A stretch of DNA of 36,308 nt, taken from the NCBI GenBank assembly GCA_019347695.1, contig JAHWKT010000012.1, positions 1 to 36,308 of the forward strand. Reading direction: 5' to 3'. The notes below the pieces were generated by a model, which was not told where the DNA came from, did not search any database, and was given only the letters and a program-made list of their open reading frames with translations. Shown piece after piece: positions 1 through 8,582 of this stretch. The stretch is from Actinomycetota bacterium (lineage in GTDB: Bacteria; Actinomycetota; Nitriliruptoria; Euzebyales; JAHELV01). A program made the translations under genes and the position numbers. The stretch's first letter is position 1. Each line of letters opens with the position of its first letter.

Positions 1-2
1 AC

Positions 3-572
3 GGCTACACGTCGACCGTCGACGAGGAGACCCTGGAGCTCTCTTTCGAGATCGACGAGACGCAGCGGATCGAAGTCGGGCTGTTCGTCAAGGGCGAGCA
101 GTACGAGCTGTTCGGGCTGATCCCGTGGGACCGGCACCTGATCGGCCCGGAAAATCCGGACGAGCCGATGTACCTGATGGGCGGCACCCGGACCGGGCAC
201 CTGGCCACGGTCCGCGAGGATGGCCGCCCGCACGTCGCGCCGGTGTGGTTCGTGCTCGACGGCGATGACATCGTGTTCATGACCGGCGCCGACACGGTCA
301 AGGGCCGCAACCTGCGGCGCACGGGTCGGGCAGCGATGTCGGTCGACGATCCCACCCCGCCGTATGCGTTCGTGCACGTCGCCGGCATCGTCGAGCTGAC
401 CGACTGCGGCGACGACTTCGACACGGCGTGGCCCTACGGGCTCGCGATCTCCGCACGCTACATGGGCGACGACCGCGCCGAGCAGTACGCCTGGCGCAAC
501 ACGGTCCCCGGGGAGCTGCTGGTGCGGCTGACGCCCCAGCACGTGTCCGCCCAGGCCGACCTCGCCGACTGA
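3..572 (+). CDS. PPOX-class (F420/FMN-binding split barrel) protein, 5' end outside window
   Basis: The C-terminal ~134 residues are a pyridoxamine-5'-phosphate-oxidase-like split barrel of the actinobacterial F420-dependent type. The segment GTRTGHLATVREDGRPHVAP followed by VWFVLDGDDIVF and TGADTVKGRNLRR is characteristic. Such proteins bind F420, FMN or heme and usually carry out redox chemistry; the substrate cannot be told. The first ATG (168) leaves only five residues before the domain, and no other usual start lies upstream in frame. Instead the frame stays open to the window edge with strongly G/C third positions, so I read those ~55 residues as coding. That N-terminal part (around FEIDETQRIEVGLFVKGEQY) matches no family I recognise, so this may be a fusion. 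If the extension is not translated, the gene is 168-572. Confidence 0.7.
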   Translation, partial: GYTSTVDEETLELSFEIDETQRIEVGLFVKGEQYELFGLIPWDRHLIGPENPDEPMYLMGGTRTGHLATVREDGRPHVAPVWFVLDGDDIVFMTGADTVKGRNLRRTGRAAMSVDDPTPPYAFVHVAGIVELTDCGDDFDTAWPYGLAISARYMGDDRAEQYAWRNTVPGELLVRLTPQHVSAQADLAD

Positions 573-689
573 CCACTGCGGCGCCCGCGAGGCGTGTCGA
601 TCCGGGGTCCGCGGTATCACGCTGCCACGCACCGACACGGTTCACGCAGCCGACGCCGCATGTGTGTCGCCTCGTGAACGATCTTTTCC

Positions 690-717
690 TTGACTGACGT
701 CCGCGTGCGCATAGCGT
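690..717 (+). promoter_or_regulatory. Probable sigma-70-type promoter of the cell-wall peptidase gene
   Basis: TTGACT at 690-695 and TAGCGT at 712-717 are separated by 16 bases in an otherwise gene-free 148-base gap. Transcription would start near 723-725, downstream of the first possible GTG (721). This favours translation from the GTG at 748. Inferred from sequence only. Confidence 0.45.
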
Positions 718-747
718 ACGGTGGCGACCATCGGTACAGGGGCGGGT

Positions 748-2295
748 GTGCGAGCAGAGACGACCTACGGCAGGCGCGCGCTGCTGGTCGCGCTGGTCGC
801 GCTGTCGCTGATCGTCACAGCCCTGCCCGCGCAGGCGTTGCAGGTCGCGCAGGCCGAGCAGGTGCCGCCGGTCGATCCGTACGCGCCCGCCGAGCCGCAG
901 GCCGTGTGCGATCCCACACCAAAGCCGGGCGTCGTGGGGTTCGCCAAGCTGCTGCTCGAGGCGTACCCCGTGAGTGGCTGGTCGGGCATCAGCCGCGACT
1001 GCGGCGTGCGCGGAGGCAGCGAGCACAAGGAGGGCCGCGCGTTCGACTGGGCGGTCAGCGTCAGCAACCCCCAGCAGAAGGCCGCCGCCGACGATGCGCT
1101 GGCCACGCTGCTGGCGCCCGACGAGGACGGCACCCCGCACGCACTGTTCCGGCGCTTCGGGCTGATGTACATCATCTGGAACCGGCAGATCTTCAGCGCC
1201 GCGCAGCCCGAGGCCGGGTGGCGCCCCTACGGGTGCGACCCGGCGGCGTCGTACGACTCCTGTCACGTCAACCACGTCCACTTCTCGTTCTCGAGCGCCG
1301 GCGCACAGATGCAGACCTCCTGGTGGTCACTGGCGCCCGAGCCCGCGCCACCGGCGACGTTGGTCGAGCGCATCGCCGGCCTGACGCCGGTCGACACCGC
1401 CATCGACATCAGCCAGCGTGCGTTCCCCACTCCGGGAGCGGCGGCGCGGATCTACCTCGCTCACGCCGAGACCGCGCATGAGGCGATGACGGCGGCGGTC
1501 ATGGCCGGCGCGTCGCACGGCGCCGTACTGCTGACCGCTGGCGGCGATGAGCTCGAGGCGACCGTCGACGCGGAGATCCGGCGCCTGCTCGGCGACCAGC
1601 CCGAGGCGACCATCACCGTCGTCGGCGGCCAGGACGCGCTGCCGGACACCCTGGTCGAGCCCTACCGCGACCGGTACGTCGTGGACCGGATCACCGGCGA
1701 CGACCGCTACGCGAGCGCCCGGGCCGCCGCGCGCGCGATGGAGCGTGCCGGCCAGCAGCGAACGGCTGTGCTGGTCGGCGCGGACGCGCTGGACGAGGCG
1801 CTGCCGATGATCGCGGTCGCGGCCGCCAACGACTGGCCGGTGCTGTTCACCGACCGCGACGACCTGCACGACGACACCCGCGGCTTCCTGGTTGAGGCGG
1901 GCGTCACCTCGGTGCACCTGGCGGGCTCGACCGACGCGATCGGTCGTGCCGTGCGCGAGCAGATCGCCGAGCTCGACGACGTCACCGTCCGCCGTCACGG
2001 CGGCGAGGATGCGGCGAAGATCTCGGTCACCGTCGCCGAGCGGTTCTTCGCGATCCCCTCCGCATACGCCGTCGCCCAGCACGACGACACCCCCACCGCC
2101 GCGGTCGCGGCCGCCTACGCCGGCGAACGCCGCCACGCGCCGCTGCTGGTGACCGACGGCGCCACCCTGACCGACCCGGTGACCGCCTACGTCGCCGACA
2201 CGTCCTCGCCCGACGCGTCCGGCCTCGTGTTCGGGGACCGCGACACCGTGCACCGCGAGGTCGAACGCCAGCTGCGCCGGGTGCTGCGCCGCTAG
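748..2295 (+). CDS. Secreted M15-like peptidase with cell-wall-binding-2 repeats
   Basis: An exported cell-wall protein of about 515 residues. A signal peptide (RR followed by a hydrophobic stretch ending ALPAQA) leads to a domain of the ARB-07466/VanY-like type at about residues 45-195. The domain has the zinc-site pattern SEHKEGRAFDW and a terminal HVNHVHF, as in D-Ala-D-Ala carboxypeptidase-like M15 folds, so it probably trims peptidoglycan. The C-terminal ~300 residues hold three cell-wall-binding-2 units (RIAGLTPVDTAIDIS, RITGDDRYASA and a third degenerate copy) that would anchor it to the wall. I prefer the GTG at 748 because AGGGG lies 5 bases upstream and the likely promoter ends at 717; the frame is also open from GTG 721. 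Family role is established; the exact bond cut is inferred. Confidence 0.85.
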   Translation: MRAETTYGRRALLVALVALSLIVTALPAQALQVAQAEQVPPVDPYAPAEPQAVCDPTPKPGVVGFAKLLLEAYPVSGWSGISRDCGVRGGSEHKEGRAFDWAVSVSNPQQKAAADDALATLLAPDEDGTPHALFRRFGLMYIIWNRQIFSAAQPEAGWRPYGCDPAASYDSCHVNHVHFSFSSAGAQMQTSWWSLAPEPAPPATLVERIAGLTPVDTAIDISQRAFPTPGAAARIYLAHAETAHEAMTAAVMAGASHGAVLLTAGGDELEATVDAEIRRLLGDQPEATITVVGGQDALPDTLVEPYRDRYVVDRITGDDRYASARAAARAMERAGQQRTAVLVGADALDEALPMIAVAAANDWPVLFTDRDDLHDDTRGFLVEAGVTSVHLAGSTDAIGRAVREQIAELDDVTVRRHGGEDAAKISVTVAERFFAIPSAYAVAQHDDTPTAAVAAAYAGERRHAPLLVTDGATLTDPVTAYVADTSSPDASGLVFGDRDTVHREVERQLRRVLRR

Positions 2296-2317
2296 CAACG
2301 TCGGGCCCCCGCGCCGT

Positions 2318-2359
2318 TTGGGGAGCCACGCCGTGGTATCCGGACAGCTCGCTCCCCAA
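2318..2359. repeat. Palindrome A (9-bp arms) beside the TetR remnant
   Basis: TTGGGGAGC at 2318-2326 pairs perfectly with GCTCCCCAA at 2351-2359. The loop contains TATCCGGA. A related palindrome lies at 2924-2976 on the other side of the TetR remnant. It could act as a terminator for the two converging genes, but there is no T-run. Confidence 0.6.
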
Positions 2360-2391
2360 CGCGTGCCGACGCTGCCCGACACCGCCGATGA

Positions 2392-2862
2392 TCACCCGGT
2401 GGGGGTGATGAGCAAGGTGAGCAGTTGCCTGAGCTCGTCGTCGGTCAGCGGATCGCCGCCGTGGCCCCGCCACGCCATCTCGCCGACCGGCACCCGGTAG
2501 CACAGCGTCGCCCGGGCCGGCGCGACGGACGGGTCGACCCCCGCGCCCTCCAGCAGCTGCGTGACGTAGGCGACGCGGCGCGCGTCGACCCGCCCGACGA
2601 CCGGCGCCGCGTCGGGGTCGGTCATCGCCCACGCGCGGATGCCGGCCTCGATGCCGCCGTACGCATCGTCGCGACGGAACGTCAGTGCCGTCAGCCTGCG
2701 GAGGCGGTCGATGGGGTCGTCGACCGCGTCGACCTCGGTGATGATCTGCTCGGTGCCGGTGCGCGCCCACGCCGCGAGCAGCGCGGTCAGCAGGTGCCGC
2801 CGGTCGTCGAAGTGCCAGTAGAAGCTGCCCTTGGTCACGCCGCTCGTCGCGCTGCTGGCGTT
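2392..2862 (-). pseudogene. TetR-family regulator, broken at the N-terminus
   Basis: The frame ending at 2392 encodes the second half of a TetR HTH (SGVTKGSFYWHFDDRRHLL) and a full ligand-binding domain ending LTDDELRQLLTLLITPTG. The first ~30 residues of the DNA-binding domain, including helix 1 and most of helix 2, are missing. The frame continues upstream, but its translation there (Pro/Ser/Thr/Cys-rich) is not TetR-like and runs into a palindromic region. No good start codon exists except a GTG at 2838 inside the recognition region. The family usually needs all of this domain to bind operators, so I call it a pseudogene. It converges on the peptidase gene and lies downstream of hutI in the same orientation. 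Confidence 0.7.
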
Positions 2863-2923
2863 CGGTGCCGTCGCCGCGCTGCTGGTGTAGCACGGCAGCG
2901 GCGTCCGTGGGGAGCACGACGCG

Positions 2924-2976
2924 CACGTCGGGGAGCCCGTGCCGCTATCCGGATGGCTGACGCCCCGACGTGCGGG
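2924..2976. repeat. Palindrome B (12-bp arms) at the broken end of the TetR gene
   Basis: CGCACGTCGGGG at 2924-2935 is the exact reverse complement of CCCCGACGTGCG at 2965-2976, with an inner AGCC/GGCT pair. The loop carries CTATCCGGA, shared with palindrome A. It lies 3' of hutI and may end that operon, or be a trace of the event that truncated the TetR gene. Confidence 0.65.
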
Positions 2977-2998
2977 GTGGCTTCCCGACGGGTGACGG

Positions 2999-4192
2999 TC
3001 ACACGATGCGGTCGCCGCTACGCCACACGGCGCGGGGTGGCAGCCCCCACGCCCAGGCGAAGGCGCCCTCGTGCTCGGCGTCCCACCACACGAGGTCGGC
3101 CCGGGCCCCCTCGGTGATGCCGCCGCGATCGTCGAGCCGCAGCGCGCGCGCCCCGCCGTGCGTCGCCGCGGCCAGCGCCTCGGTGACGCTGAGCCCGAAC
3201 GCGGCGACACCCAGGCACACCACCAGGCTCATGTCGGTGGTGCCCACCATGCCCGGGTTGTGGTCGCTGCCCAGCGCGATGGTCACACCGTGGCGCTGCA
3301 GGGCCGCCACGTCGGGCAGCTCGCCGACGGCCAGTGCGGTGCCGGGACACAGCGTGGCGACGACCCCGGCGTCCGCCATCGCGCGGGCGTCGTCGTCGGT
3401 CACGTGCAGCAGGTGGTCGGCGGACGCGGCGCCGACCTCGGCCGCCAGCTGCGCGCCGCCGGTGTGCGCCAGCTCGTCGGCGTGGATGTGCGTCGTCAGC
3501 CCGGCACGCTGCCCCGCGCTCAGCACCCTGCGGGCCTGCGCGACCGTGAAGTAGCCCTCGTCACAGAAGACGTCGCACGCGTCGGCGCCCTGCTGCGCGG
3601 CCGCGCCCAGCCACGAGATTGACGCGTCGATGTGCTCGTCGGGGGTGCCGGTGTGATCCGGCGGCACGGCGTGCGCCGCGAGGAAGGTGACGTGCAGATC
3701 CGGCAGCCCGTCGCCGCCGCGTAGCTCGTCGAGCAGGGCGACCGCGCCGAGCTCGCCGTCGCGCGTCAGGTGGTAGCCGGTCTTGGTCTCGACCGTCGTG
3801 GCGCCACCCGCGGTCCACCCCCTCAGCCGCCGTCGCACGGCCGTGCGCAGCTGCGCCGCGTCGGTCGCGCGGGTCGCGGTGACCGTCGCGCCGATGCCGG
3901 TCTCGGCGTCCGATGCGCCGTACGGGCGCCCCGCGGTCCGCGCGGCGATCTCGGCCAGCCGCGATCCGCCGTACACGGGGTGCGTGTGGGCGTCGATCAG
4001 TCCGGGGGTCACCAGCCCGCCGCCGCAGTCGACACGGTCGTCGCAGGCGACGCTGTCGGCGGCCGGGTCGGCGCCCGCGTCACCGATCCACGCGATGGCG
4101 CCGTCGACGATCGCGACGGCGGCATCGGTCACCACGCCACGCTCGACGCCGGTCCACAGCCGGCCGATGCGGTCGAGCAGGATTCCGGTCAC
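2999..4192 (-). CDS. hutI: Imidazolonepropionase
   Basis: Hydrolyses 4-imidazolone-5-propionate to N-formimino-L-glutamate, the third step of histidine breakdown, in the cytoplasm. The 397-residue length is typical. The amidohydrolase metal site is visible: DAHTHPVYGG (His69, His71), then ETKTGYH, HADEL and GSDHNPG. The start is a GTG 36 bases after the end of hutF. It is the last gene of a minus-strand operon (transporter, hutU, M20 hydrolase, hutF, hutI). The product is the substrate of the HutF encoded just upstream. Confidence 0.96.
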   Translation of the reverse strand: MTGILLDRIGRLWTGVERGVVTDAAVAIVDGAIAWIGDAGADPAADSVACDDRVDCGGGLVTPGLIDAHTHPVYGGSRLAEIAARTAGRPYGASDAETGIGATVTATRATDAAQLRTAVRRRLRGWTAGGATTVETKTGYHLTRDGELGAVALLDELRGGDGLPDLHVTFLAAHAVPPDHTGTPDEHIDASISWLGAAAQQGADACDVFCDEGYFTVAQARRVLSAGQRAGLTTHIHADELAHTGGAQLAAEVGAASADHLLHVTDDDARAMADAGVVATLCPGTALAVGELPDVAALQRHGVTIALGSDHNPGMVGTTDMSLVVCLGVAAFGLSVTEALAAATHGGARALRLDDRGGITEGARADLVWWDAEHEGAFAWAWGLPPRAVWRSGDRIV

Positions 4193-4244
4193 GTGGTCAC
4201 CGCCTTCACCGGTCGCGCATCCCGCCGGTCACGTGGTCACCGCC
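4185..4244. repeat. Two 20-bp direct repeats at the hutF/hutI junction
   Basis: CCGGTCACGTGGTCACCGCC occurs at 4185-4204 and again at 4225-4244, a 40-base period. One copy spans the hutF stop codon, the other the hutI start. It looks like a short duplication that created the intergenic space. Confidence 0.8.
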
Positions 4245-5569
4245 GTCACGGCGGCGCGCAGCGCGGCGCTGACGTCGCCGATGCCCGTGTGGCAGCGGTC
4301 GGCGACCACCCGCCGGCCGCCGACGACGACGTCGGTGACGTCCGCCGCGGTCGCGGCGAACACGATCGCCGCCGCGTCGGGTGGATCCATGCCGGCCAGC
4401 CGTGGGCTGGAGATGTCCACGGCGACGAGGTCGGCCAGCCGACCGGCCTCGAGGCGTCCGGCGTCCCACCCGAGCGCGTCCATGCCCGCGGCGGTCGCCG
4501 CGGTGAGGAGATCGGCCGGCCGGTGGTGGCCGCGGTGGCGTGTCTGCAGTCGTTCGTTGAGCTCGATGGCGCGTGCCTCCTCGAACAGGTCGATCATCGC
4601 GTGGCTGTCGCTGCCGACGGTCAGCGGGCAGCCCGCCGCCCGCAGCGCCGCCGCCGGTCCGACGCCGTCGGCGAGGCTGCGTTCGGTCGTCGGGCACAGG
4701 CAGATGGTGGTGGCGCTGTCGCCCAGCGCGGCGATGTCGCGGCCACCGAGATGGGTGGCGTGGACCGCGGTCGTCGTCGCTCCCAAGGCGCCCTGCTCTG
4801 CCAGCAGCGCGGTGGGCGTCCGCCCGGTCGCCGCCAGGCACGCCGCGTTCTCGGCGGGCTGCTCCGACAGGTGGACGTGCAGCGGCGCCGCGTGCTCCTC
4901 GGCCCACGCCGCGACGGCGCCGATCGCCTCGCCCGGCACGGCGCGCACACTGTGGACACCGACGGCCAGTCGCACGCCGCCACCTGTGGGCAGCTGCTCC
5001 GTGCGCGCCTGCCAGCCGTCGACGTCGCCGTCGGTGAACCGCCGCTGCACCGCGTCGAGGTCACGGTCGAACCCGCCCCGCAGGTAGACCGTGTCGATCA
5101 GCGTCAGGCGGACACCCGCATCCGCCGCCGCCGCGACCAGGGCGTGGCCCATCTCGTTGGGATCGTCGTACGGGCGCCCGGACGGATCGTGGTGCACGTA
5201 GTGGAACTCACCGACCGCGGTGACGCCCGCGAGCGCCATCTCAGCGAAGGTCGCGCGGGCGAGCGCGTGCAGCGAGTCGGGCTGCAGCCGTGCGGCCACC
5301 GTGTACATCTGCTGGCGCCACGACCAGAAGTCACCGGCGCCCTGCTCGGTCCGGCCGCGCAGCGCGCGGTGGAACGCGTGGCTGTGGACGTTGGCCAGTC
5401 CGGGCAGCACCACGCCGGACAACCGCTTCGCGTCCGCAGGGGCGGGGGAGTCAGCGGCCACTTCGGTGATGCGGTCGCCGTCGGTGTCGATGGTCACATC
5501 GCGGGCGACGTGGCCGGCGCGGCCGTCACCCGACGGCAGCCACGCATACGGGGCGAACCACCTCGTCAC
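4229..5569 (-). CDS. hutF: Formimidoylglutamate deiminase
   Basis: Converts N-formimino-L-glutamate and water to N-formyl-L-glutamate and ammonia, committing the cell to the five-step histidine pathway that ends in formate and glutamate. The 446-residue amidohydrolase shows VHSHAFHRALRGR (His62, His64), HVHLSEQ, HATHL and GSDSHAMID. The GTG start at 5569 gives the family N-terminus and overlaps the upstream M20 hydrolase stop by four bases (GTGA), so the two are probably translationally coupled. Longer in-frame starts are rejected because they would read through that gene. Confidence 0.95.
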   Translation of the reverse strand: MTRWFAPYAWLPSGDGRAGHVARDVTIDTDGDRITEVAADSPAPADAKRLSGVVLPGLANVHSHAFHRALRGRTEQGAGDFWSWRQQMYTVAARLQPDSLHALARATFAEMALAGVTAVGEFHYVHHDPSGRPYDDPNEMGHALVAAAADAGVRLTLIDTVYLRGGFDRDLDAVQRRFTDGDVDGWQARTEQLPTGGGVRLAVGVHSVRAVPGEAIGAVAAWAEEHAAPLHVHLSEQPAENAACLAATGRTPTALLAEQGALGATTTAVHATHLGGRDIAALGDSATTICLCPTTERSLADGVGPAAALRAAGCPLTVGSDSHAMIDLFEEARAIELNERLQTRHRGHHRPADLLTAATAAGMDALGWDAGRLEAGRLADLVAVDISSPRLAGMDPPDAAAIVFAATAADVTDVVVGGRRVVADRCHTGIGDVSAALRAAVTAVTT

Positions 5570-6801
5570 GCGCCGATCAGCTCCTCGAGCGCGTCGGTGA
5601 GCGCCACCACGCCCGCCAGGCAGTCGTCGATCTCGGCCTGCTCGGCGGGGCTGTGGCTGACTCCCGTGAGGTTGCGGACGAACAGCATGGCGGCCGGGAC
5701 GTGATCGGCGAGCACGGCGGCGTCGTGGCCGGCCGCCGTCGCGATCGCGGGCAGGCCCGGGTGCCGGGGTGCCAGGCGCCGGTGCAGCCGGGCCCGCAGC
5801 TCTGCGTCGAACGCCGTGGCGGCACCGCGCGAGTCCACCTCGAGCCGTGCCCGGCAGCCCTGCGCGTCGGCACCTGCCCGGACGTCGGCCCACCACTGCT
5901 CGGCGAACGCGTCGAGGGTGGCGTCGTCGCCGGCGCGCGCGTCGAGGAAGGCGGTGACCTGCGATGCCACGCTGCTCGCGCCGTTGGGCGAGACGTCGAC
6001 GCGGCCGATCGTCGCCCGGCAGCCACCCTGCTGCGCCCGTCGACGTGCGGCATAGATGGCGGTCGCCAGCACGAGCATCGGGTCGGCGCGCTCGTCCAGG
6101 CGGGTGGTGCCGGCGTGGTTGGCCTCGCCGTCGATCTGCACCCGCCACCGTCCGCGCGGCCACACGCCGCTGCACAGCGCCACCGGATGGCCGGTGTCGA
6201 CCAGGTGACGGCCCTGCTCGACGTGCAGCTCGACGACGGCGCGGATGCGCGCCAGGCGCTGCGGATCAGGCCCGACGCCGCCCGGGTCGACGCCCGCGTC
6301 GGCCATCGCGTCGCCCACGCTGACGCCGTCGCCGTCGCGGCGCGACAGGACCGTGGCCGGGTCCCGCCGGCCGGTCATCAGTCCGGAGCCGAACGTGGGG
6401 GTGTTGAACCGGGCGCCCTCCTCGTCGGCGAATGCCACGACCGCCAGCGACCGCGCCCCGAGCGGTGTACCGCGGTCGCGCAGCCCGTCGACGGCGGTAA
6501 GCGCCGACACCACCCCCAGCGCGCCGTCGTAGGCGCCTCCCGCCAGCACGGTGTCGAGGTGGCTGCCGGTGACCACCACGTCGGCGTCGCGTGCGCCCCA
6601 CCACGCCCACAGGTTGCCGTTGCGGTCGACCTCGACGTCGAGGCCCCGCTGGTCGGCCGCGTCGGTGAGCCAGGCCCGCGCGGCGAGATCCTCGCGCGTC
6701 CACGCCAGACGGGTGGAGCCGACGCCGTTGTCGTGGCGGCCGATCTGCGCCAGCGCCGTGAACAGCCCGACGAAGTTGGCCTCGAGGTCGATGGCGCTCA
6801 C
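5566..6801 (-). CDS. M20-family amidohydrolase (allantoate amidohydrolase/N-carbamoylase type) inside the hut operon
   Basis: A 411-residue binuclear-metal amidase of the hydantoinase/carbamoylase branch of M20. The expected ligands are all present: GSHLDTV (His81), GGAYDGALG (Asp92), ADEEGARF (Glu127, Glu128), ELHVEQG (His193) and a late GVSHSP. Sequence similarity alone suggests N-carbamoyl or allantoate substrates. However, the gene sits between hutU and hutF, overlaps hutF by four bases, and no hutG deformylase is in the operon. I infer that it hydrolyses N-formyl-L-glutamate to glutamate and formate. From memory, a similar gene sits in Streptomyces hut clusters; I have not checked this. 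The start is the GTG at 6801, the only one in frame after hutU ends. Confidence 0.85.
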   Translation of the reverse strand: MSAIDLEANFVGLFTALAQIGRHDNGVGSTRLAWTREDLAARAWLTDAADQRGLDVEVDRNGNLWAWWGARDADVVVTGSHLDTVLAGGAYDGALGVVSALTAVDGLRDRGTPLGARSLAVVAFADEEGARFNTPTFGSGLMTGRRDPATVLSRRDGDGVSVGDAMADAGVDPGGVGPDPQRLARIRAVVELHVEQGRHLVDTGHPVALCSGVWPRGRWRVQIDGEANHAGTTRLDERADPMLVLATAIYAARRRAQQGGCRATIGRVDVSPNGASSVASQVTAFLDARAGDDATLDAFAEQWWADVRAGADAQGCRARLEVDSRGAATAFDAELRARLHRRLAPRHPGLPAIATAAGHDAAVLADHVPAAMLFVRNLTGVSHSPAEQAEIDDCLAGVVALTDALEELIGA

Positions 6802-6850
6802 CTCTGCGTGTCGGTGGCGCCGCGCTCGGCGTCGGTGCGGTCGATGGCGG

Positions 6851-8539
6851 TCATCCCTGTTGGTCGGTGTCGTCGCCGTCGGACGACGTGAGCAGCGGCA
6901 CGTGGATGCCGCGCTGCGACGCCGTGCGTCGCGCGAGATCGTAGCCCGCGTCGGCGTGGCGCACGACGCCCAGCCCGGGGTCGGTGGTGAGCACGCGCTC
7001 GAGACGCTCCGCGCTGCGCTCCGTGCCCTCGGCGACCACCACCATGCCCGCGTGCAGCGACTTGCCGATGCCCACCCCGCCACCGTGATGCACGCTGACC
7101 CAGGACGCACCCGCCGAGGTGTTCAGCAGCGCGTTCAGGATCGGCCAGTCCGCGATGGCGTCGCTGCCGTCGGCCATGTCCTCGGTCTCGCGGTGTGGTG
7201 AGGCGACCGACCCGGCATCCAGGTGGTCGCGGCCGATCACGATCGGGGCGGTGATCTCGCCCGACGCCACCAGGTCGTTGAAGCGCTGGCCGAGCCGCTC
7301 CCGTTCGCCGTAGCCCAGCCAGCAGATGCGCGACGGCAGCCCTTGGAACGCCACGCGTTCCTGGGCCAACCGGATCCACCGGGCCAGGGTTTCGTCGTCG
7401 CCGAACTCGTCGAGCACGGCACGGTCGGTCGCGGCGATGTCGGCGGGGTCGCCCGACAGCGCGGCCCACCGGAACGGGCCCTTGCCCTCGCAGAACAGCG
7501 GTCGGATGTAGGCCGGGACGAACCCGGGGTAGGAGAACGCGTCGTCGAACCCGCCCTCGCGTGCGCCGCCGCGCAGGCTGTTGCCGTAGTCGAACACCTC
7601 GGCGCCGGCGCGCTGGTAGCCAACCATCGCCCGGCAGTGCCGCGCCATCGATGCATGCGCGCGCTCGACGTACTCGCTGGGCTTGCGTTCGCGCAGGTCG
7701 TCGGCCTCCTCGAGCGTCAACCCGGCCGGCACGTACCCGCCCAGCGGGTCGTGTGCCGACGTCTGGTCGGTCACCATGTCGAAGGCGACGTCGCGGTCGA
7801 GCAGCTCCTCGAACACCTCGGCGGCGTTGCCGATCAGCCCCACCGACAGCGCGCGACCGGCGTCGGCGGCCTCGCGCACCCTGGCCAGGGCGTCGTCGAG
7901 GTCGTCGGCGACGACGTCGAGGTAGCGGGTGTCGACGCGACGTTGTGCCCGCGCGGGATCGACCTCGACGCACAGCGCGACGCCCTCGTTCATCGTGGCC
8001 GCCAGCGGCTGCGCCCCGCCCATGCCACCGAGCCCGGCCGTGAGTACGGTGCGCCCCTTCAGGGTGCCGTCGAACCGCTGCCGCGCGATGGCGGCGAACG
8101 TCTCGTAGGTGCCCTGTAGGATCCCCTGGGTGCCGATGTAGATCCAGCTGCCTGCCGTCATCTGCCCGTACATGGTCAACCCGTCGCGCTCGAGCGCGCG
8201 GAACGTGTCCCAGTCGGCCCACTCGGGCACCAGCAGCGAGTTGGCGATCAGCACGCGCGGCGCCCACTCGTGGGTGCGGAACACCGCGACCGGCTTGCCG
8301 GACTGGATCAGCAGCGTCTCGTCGTCGTCGAGGTCGCGGAGGCTGGCGACGATCGCGTGGAACGCCGGCCAGCTGCGCGCCGCCCGTCCCGAACCGCCGT
8401 AGACGACCAGGTCCTCGGGGCGCTCGGCGACGTCCGGGTCGAGGTTGTTGCACAGCATCCGCAGTGCCGCTTCCTGGGTCCAGCCCTTGCAGCTGCGCTC
8501 GGTGCCGTGCGGGGCGCGGATGGTCGGGCTGTATGCCAT
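6851..8539 (-). CDS. hutU: Urocanate hydratase
   Basis: Adds water to urocanate to give 4-imidazolone-5-propionate, using tightly bound NAD+ as an electrophile. Length 562 residues, as in the family. Hallmarks include [59 protein letters not shown] and the C-terminal [19 protein letters not shown] start at 8539 with a TGGAGCAGCC leader. It follows the transporter gene by 43 bases and precedes the M20 hydrolase by 49. The hutH lyase that makes urocanate is not in this window. Confidence 0.97.
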   Translation of the reverse strand: MAYSPTIRAPHGTERSCKGWTQEAALRMLCNNLDPDVAERPEDLVVYGGSGRAARSWPAFHAIVASLRDLDDDETLLIQSGKPVAVFRTHEWAPRVLIANSLLVPEWADWDTFRALERDGLTMYGQMTAGSWIYIGTQGILQGTYETFAAIARQRFDGTLKGRTVLTAGLGGMGGAQPLAATMNEGVALCVEVDPARAQRRVDTRYLDVVADDLDDALARVREAADAGRALSVGLIGNAAEVFEELLDRDVAFDMVTDQTSAHDPLGGYVPAGLTLEEADDLRERKPSEYVERAHASMARHCRAMVGYQRAGAEVFDYGNSLRGGAREGGFDDAFSYPGFVPAYIRPLFCEGKGPFRWAALSGDPADIAATDRAVLDEFGDDETLARWIRLAQERVAFQGLPSRICWLGYGERERLGQRFNDLVASGEITAPIVIGRDHLDAGSVASPHRETEDMADGSDAIADWPILNALLNTSAGASWVSVHHGGGVGIGKSLHAGMVVVAEGTERSAERLERVLTTDPGLGVVRHADAGYDLARRTASQRGIHVPLLTSSDGDDTDQQG

Positions 8540-8582
8540 GGCTGCTCCAGTGGATCGGGGCGGGCGTGTGGCGCCGCCGGTG

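Noticed and set aside
5-424. Minus-strand ORF over the PPOX gene
   Set aside because: Ser/Arg/Pro-rich shadow of a recognisable plus-strand domain.
3770-5704. Long plus-strand open frame over the hut genes
   Set aside because: Antisense shadow of hutI and hutF, which have clear active-site motifs on the minus strand.
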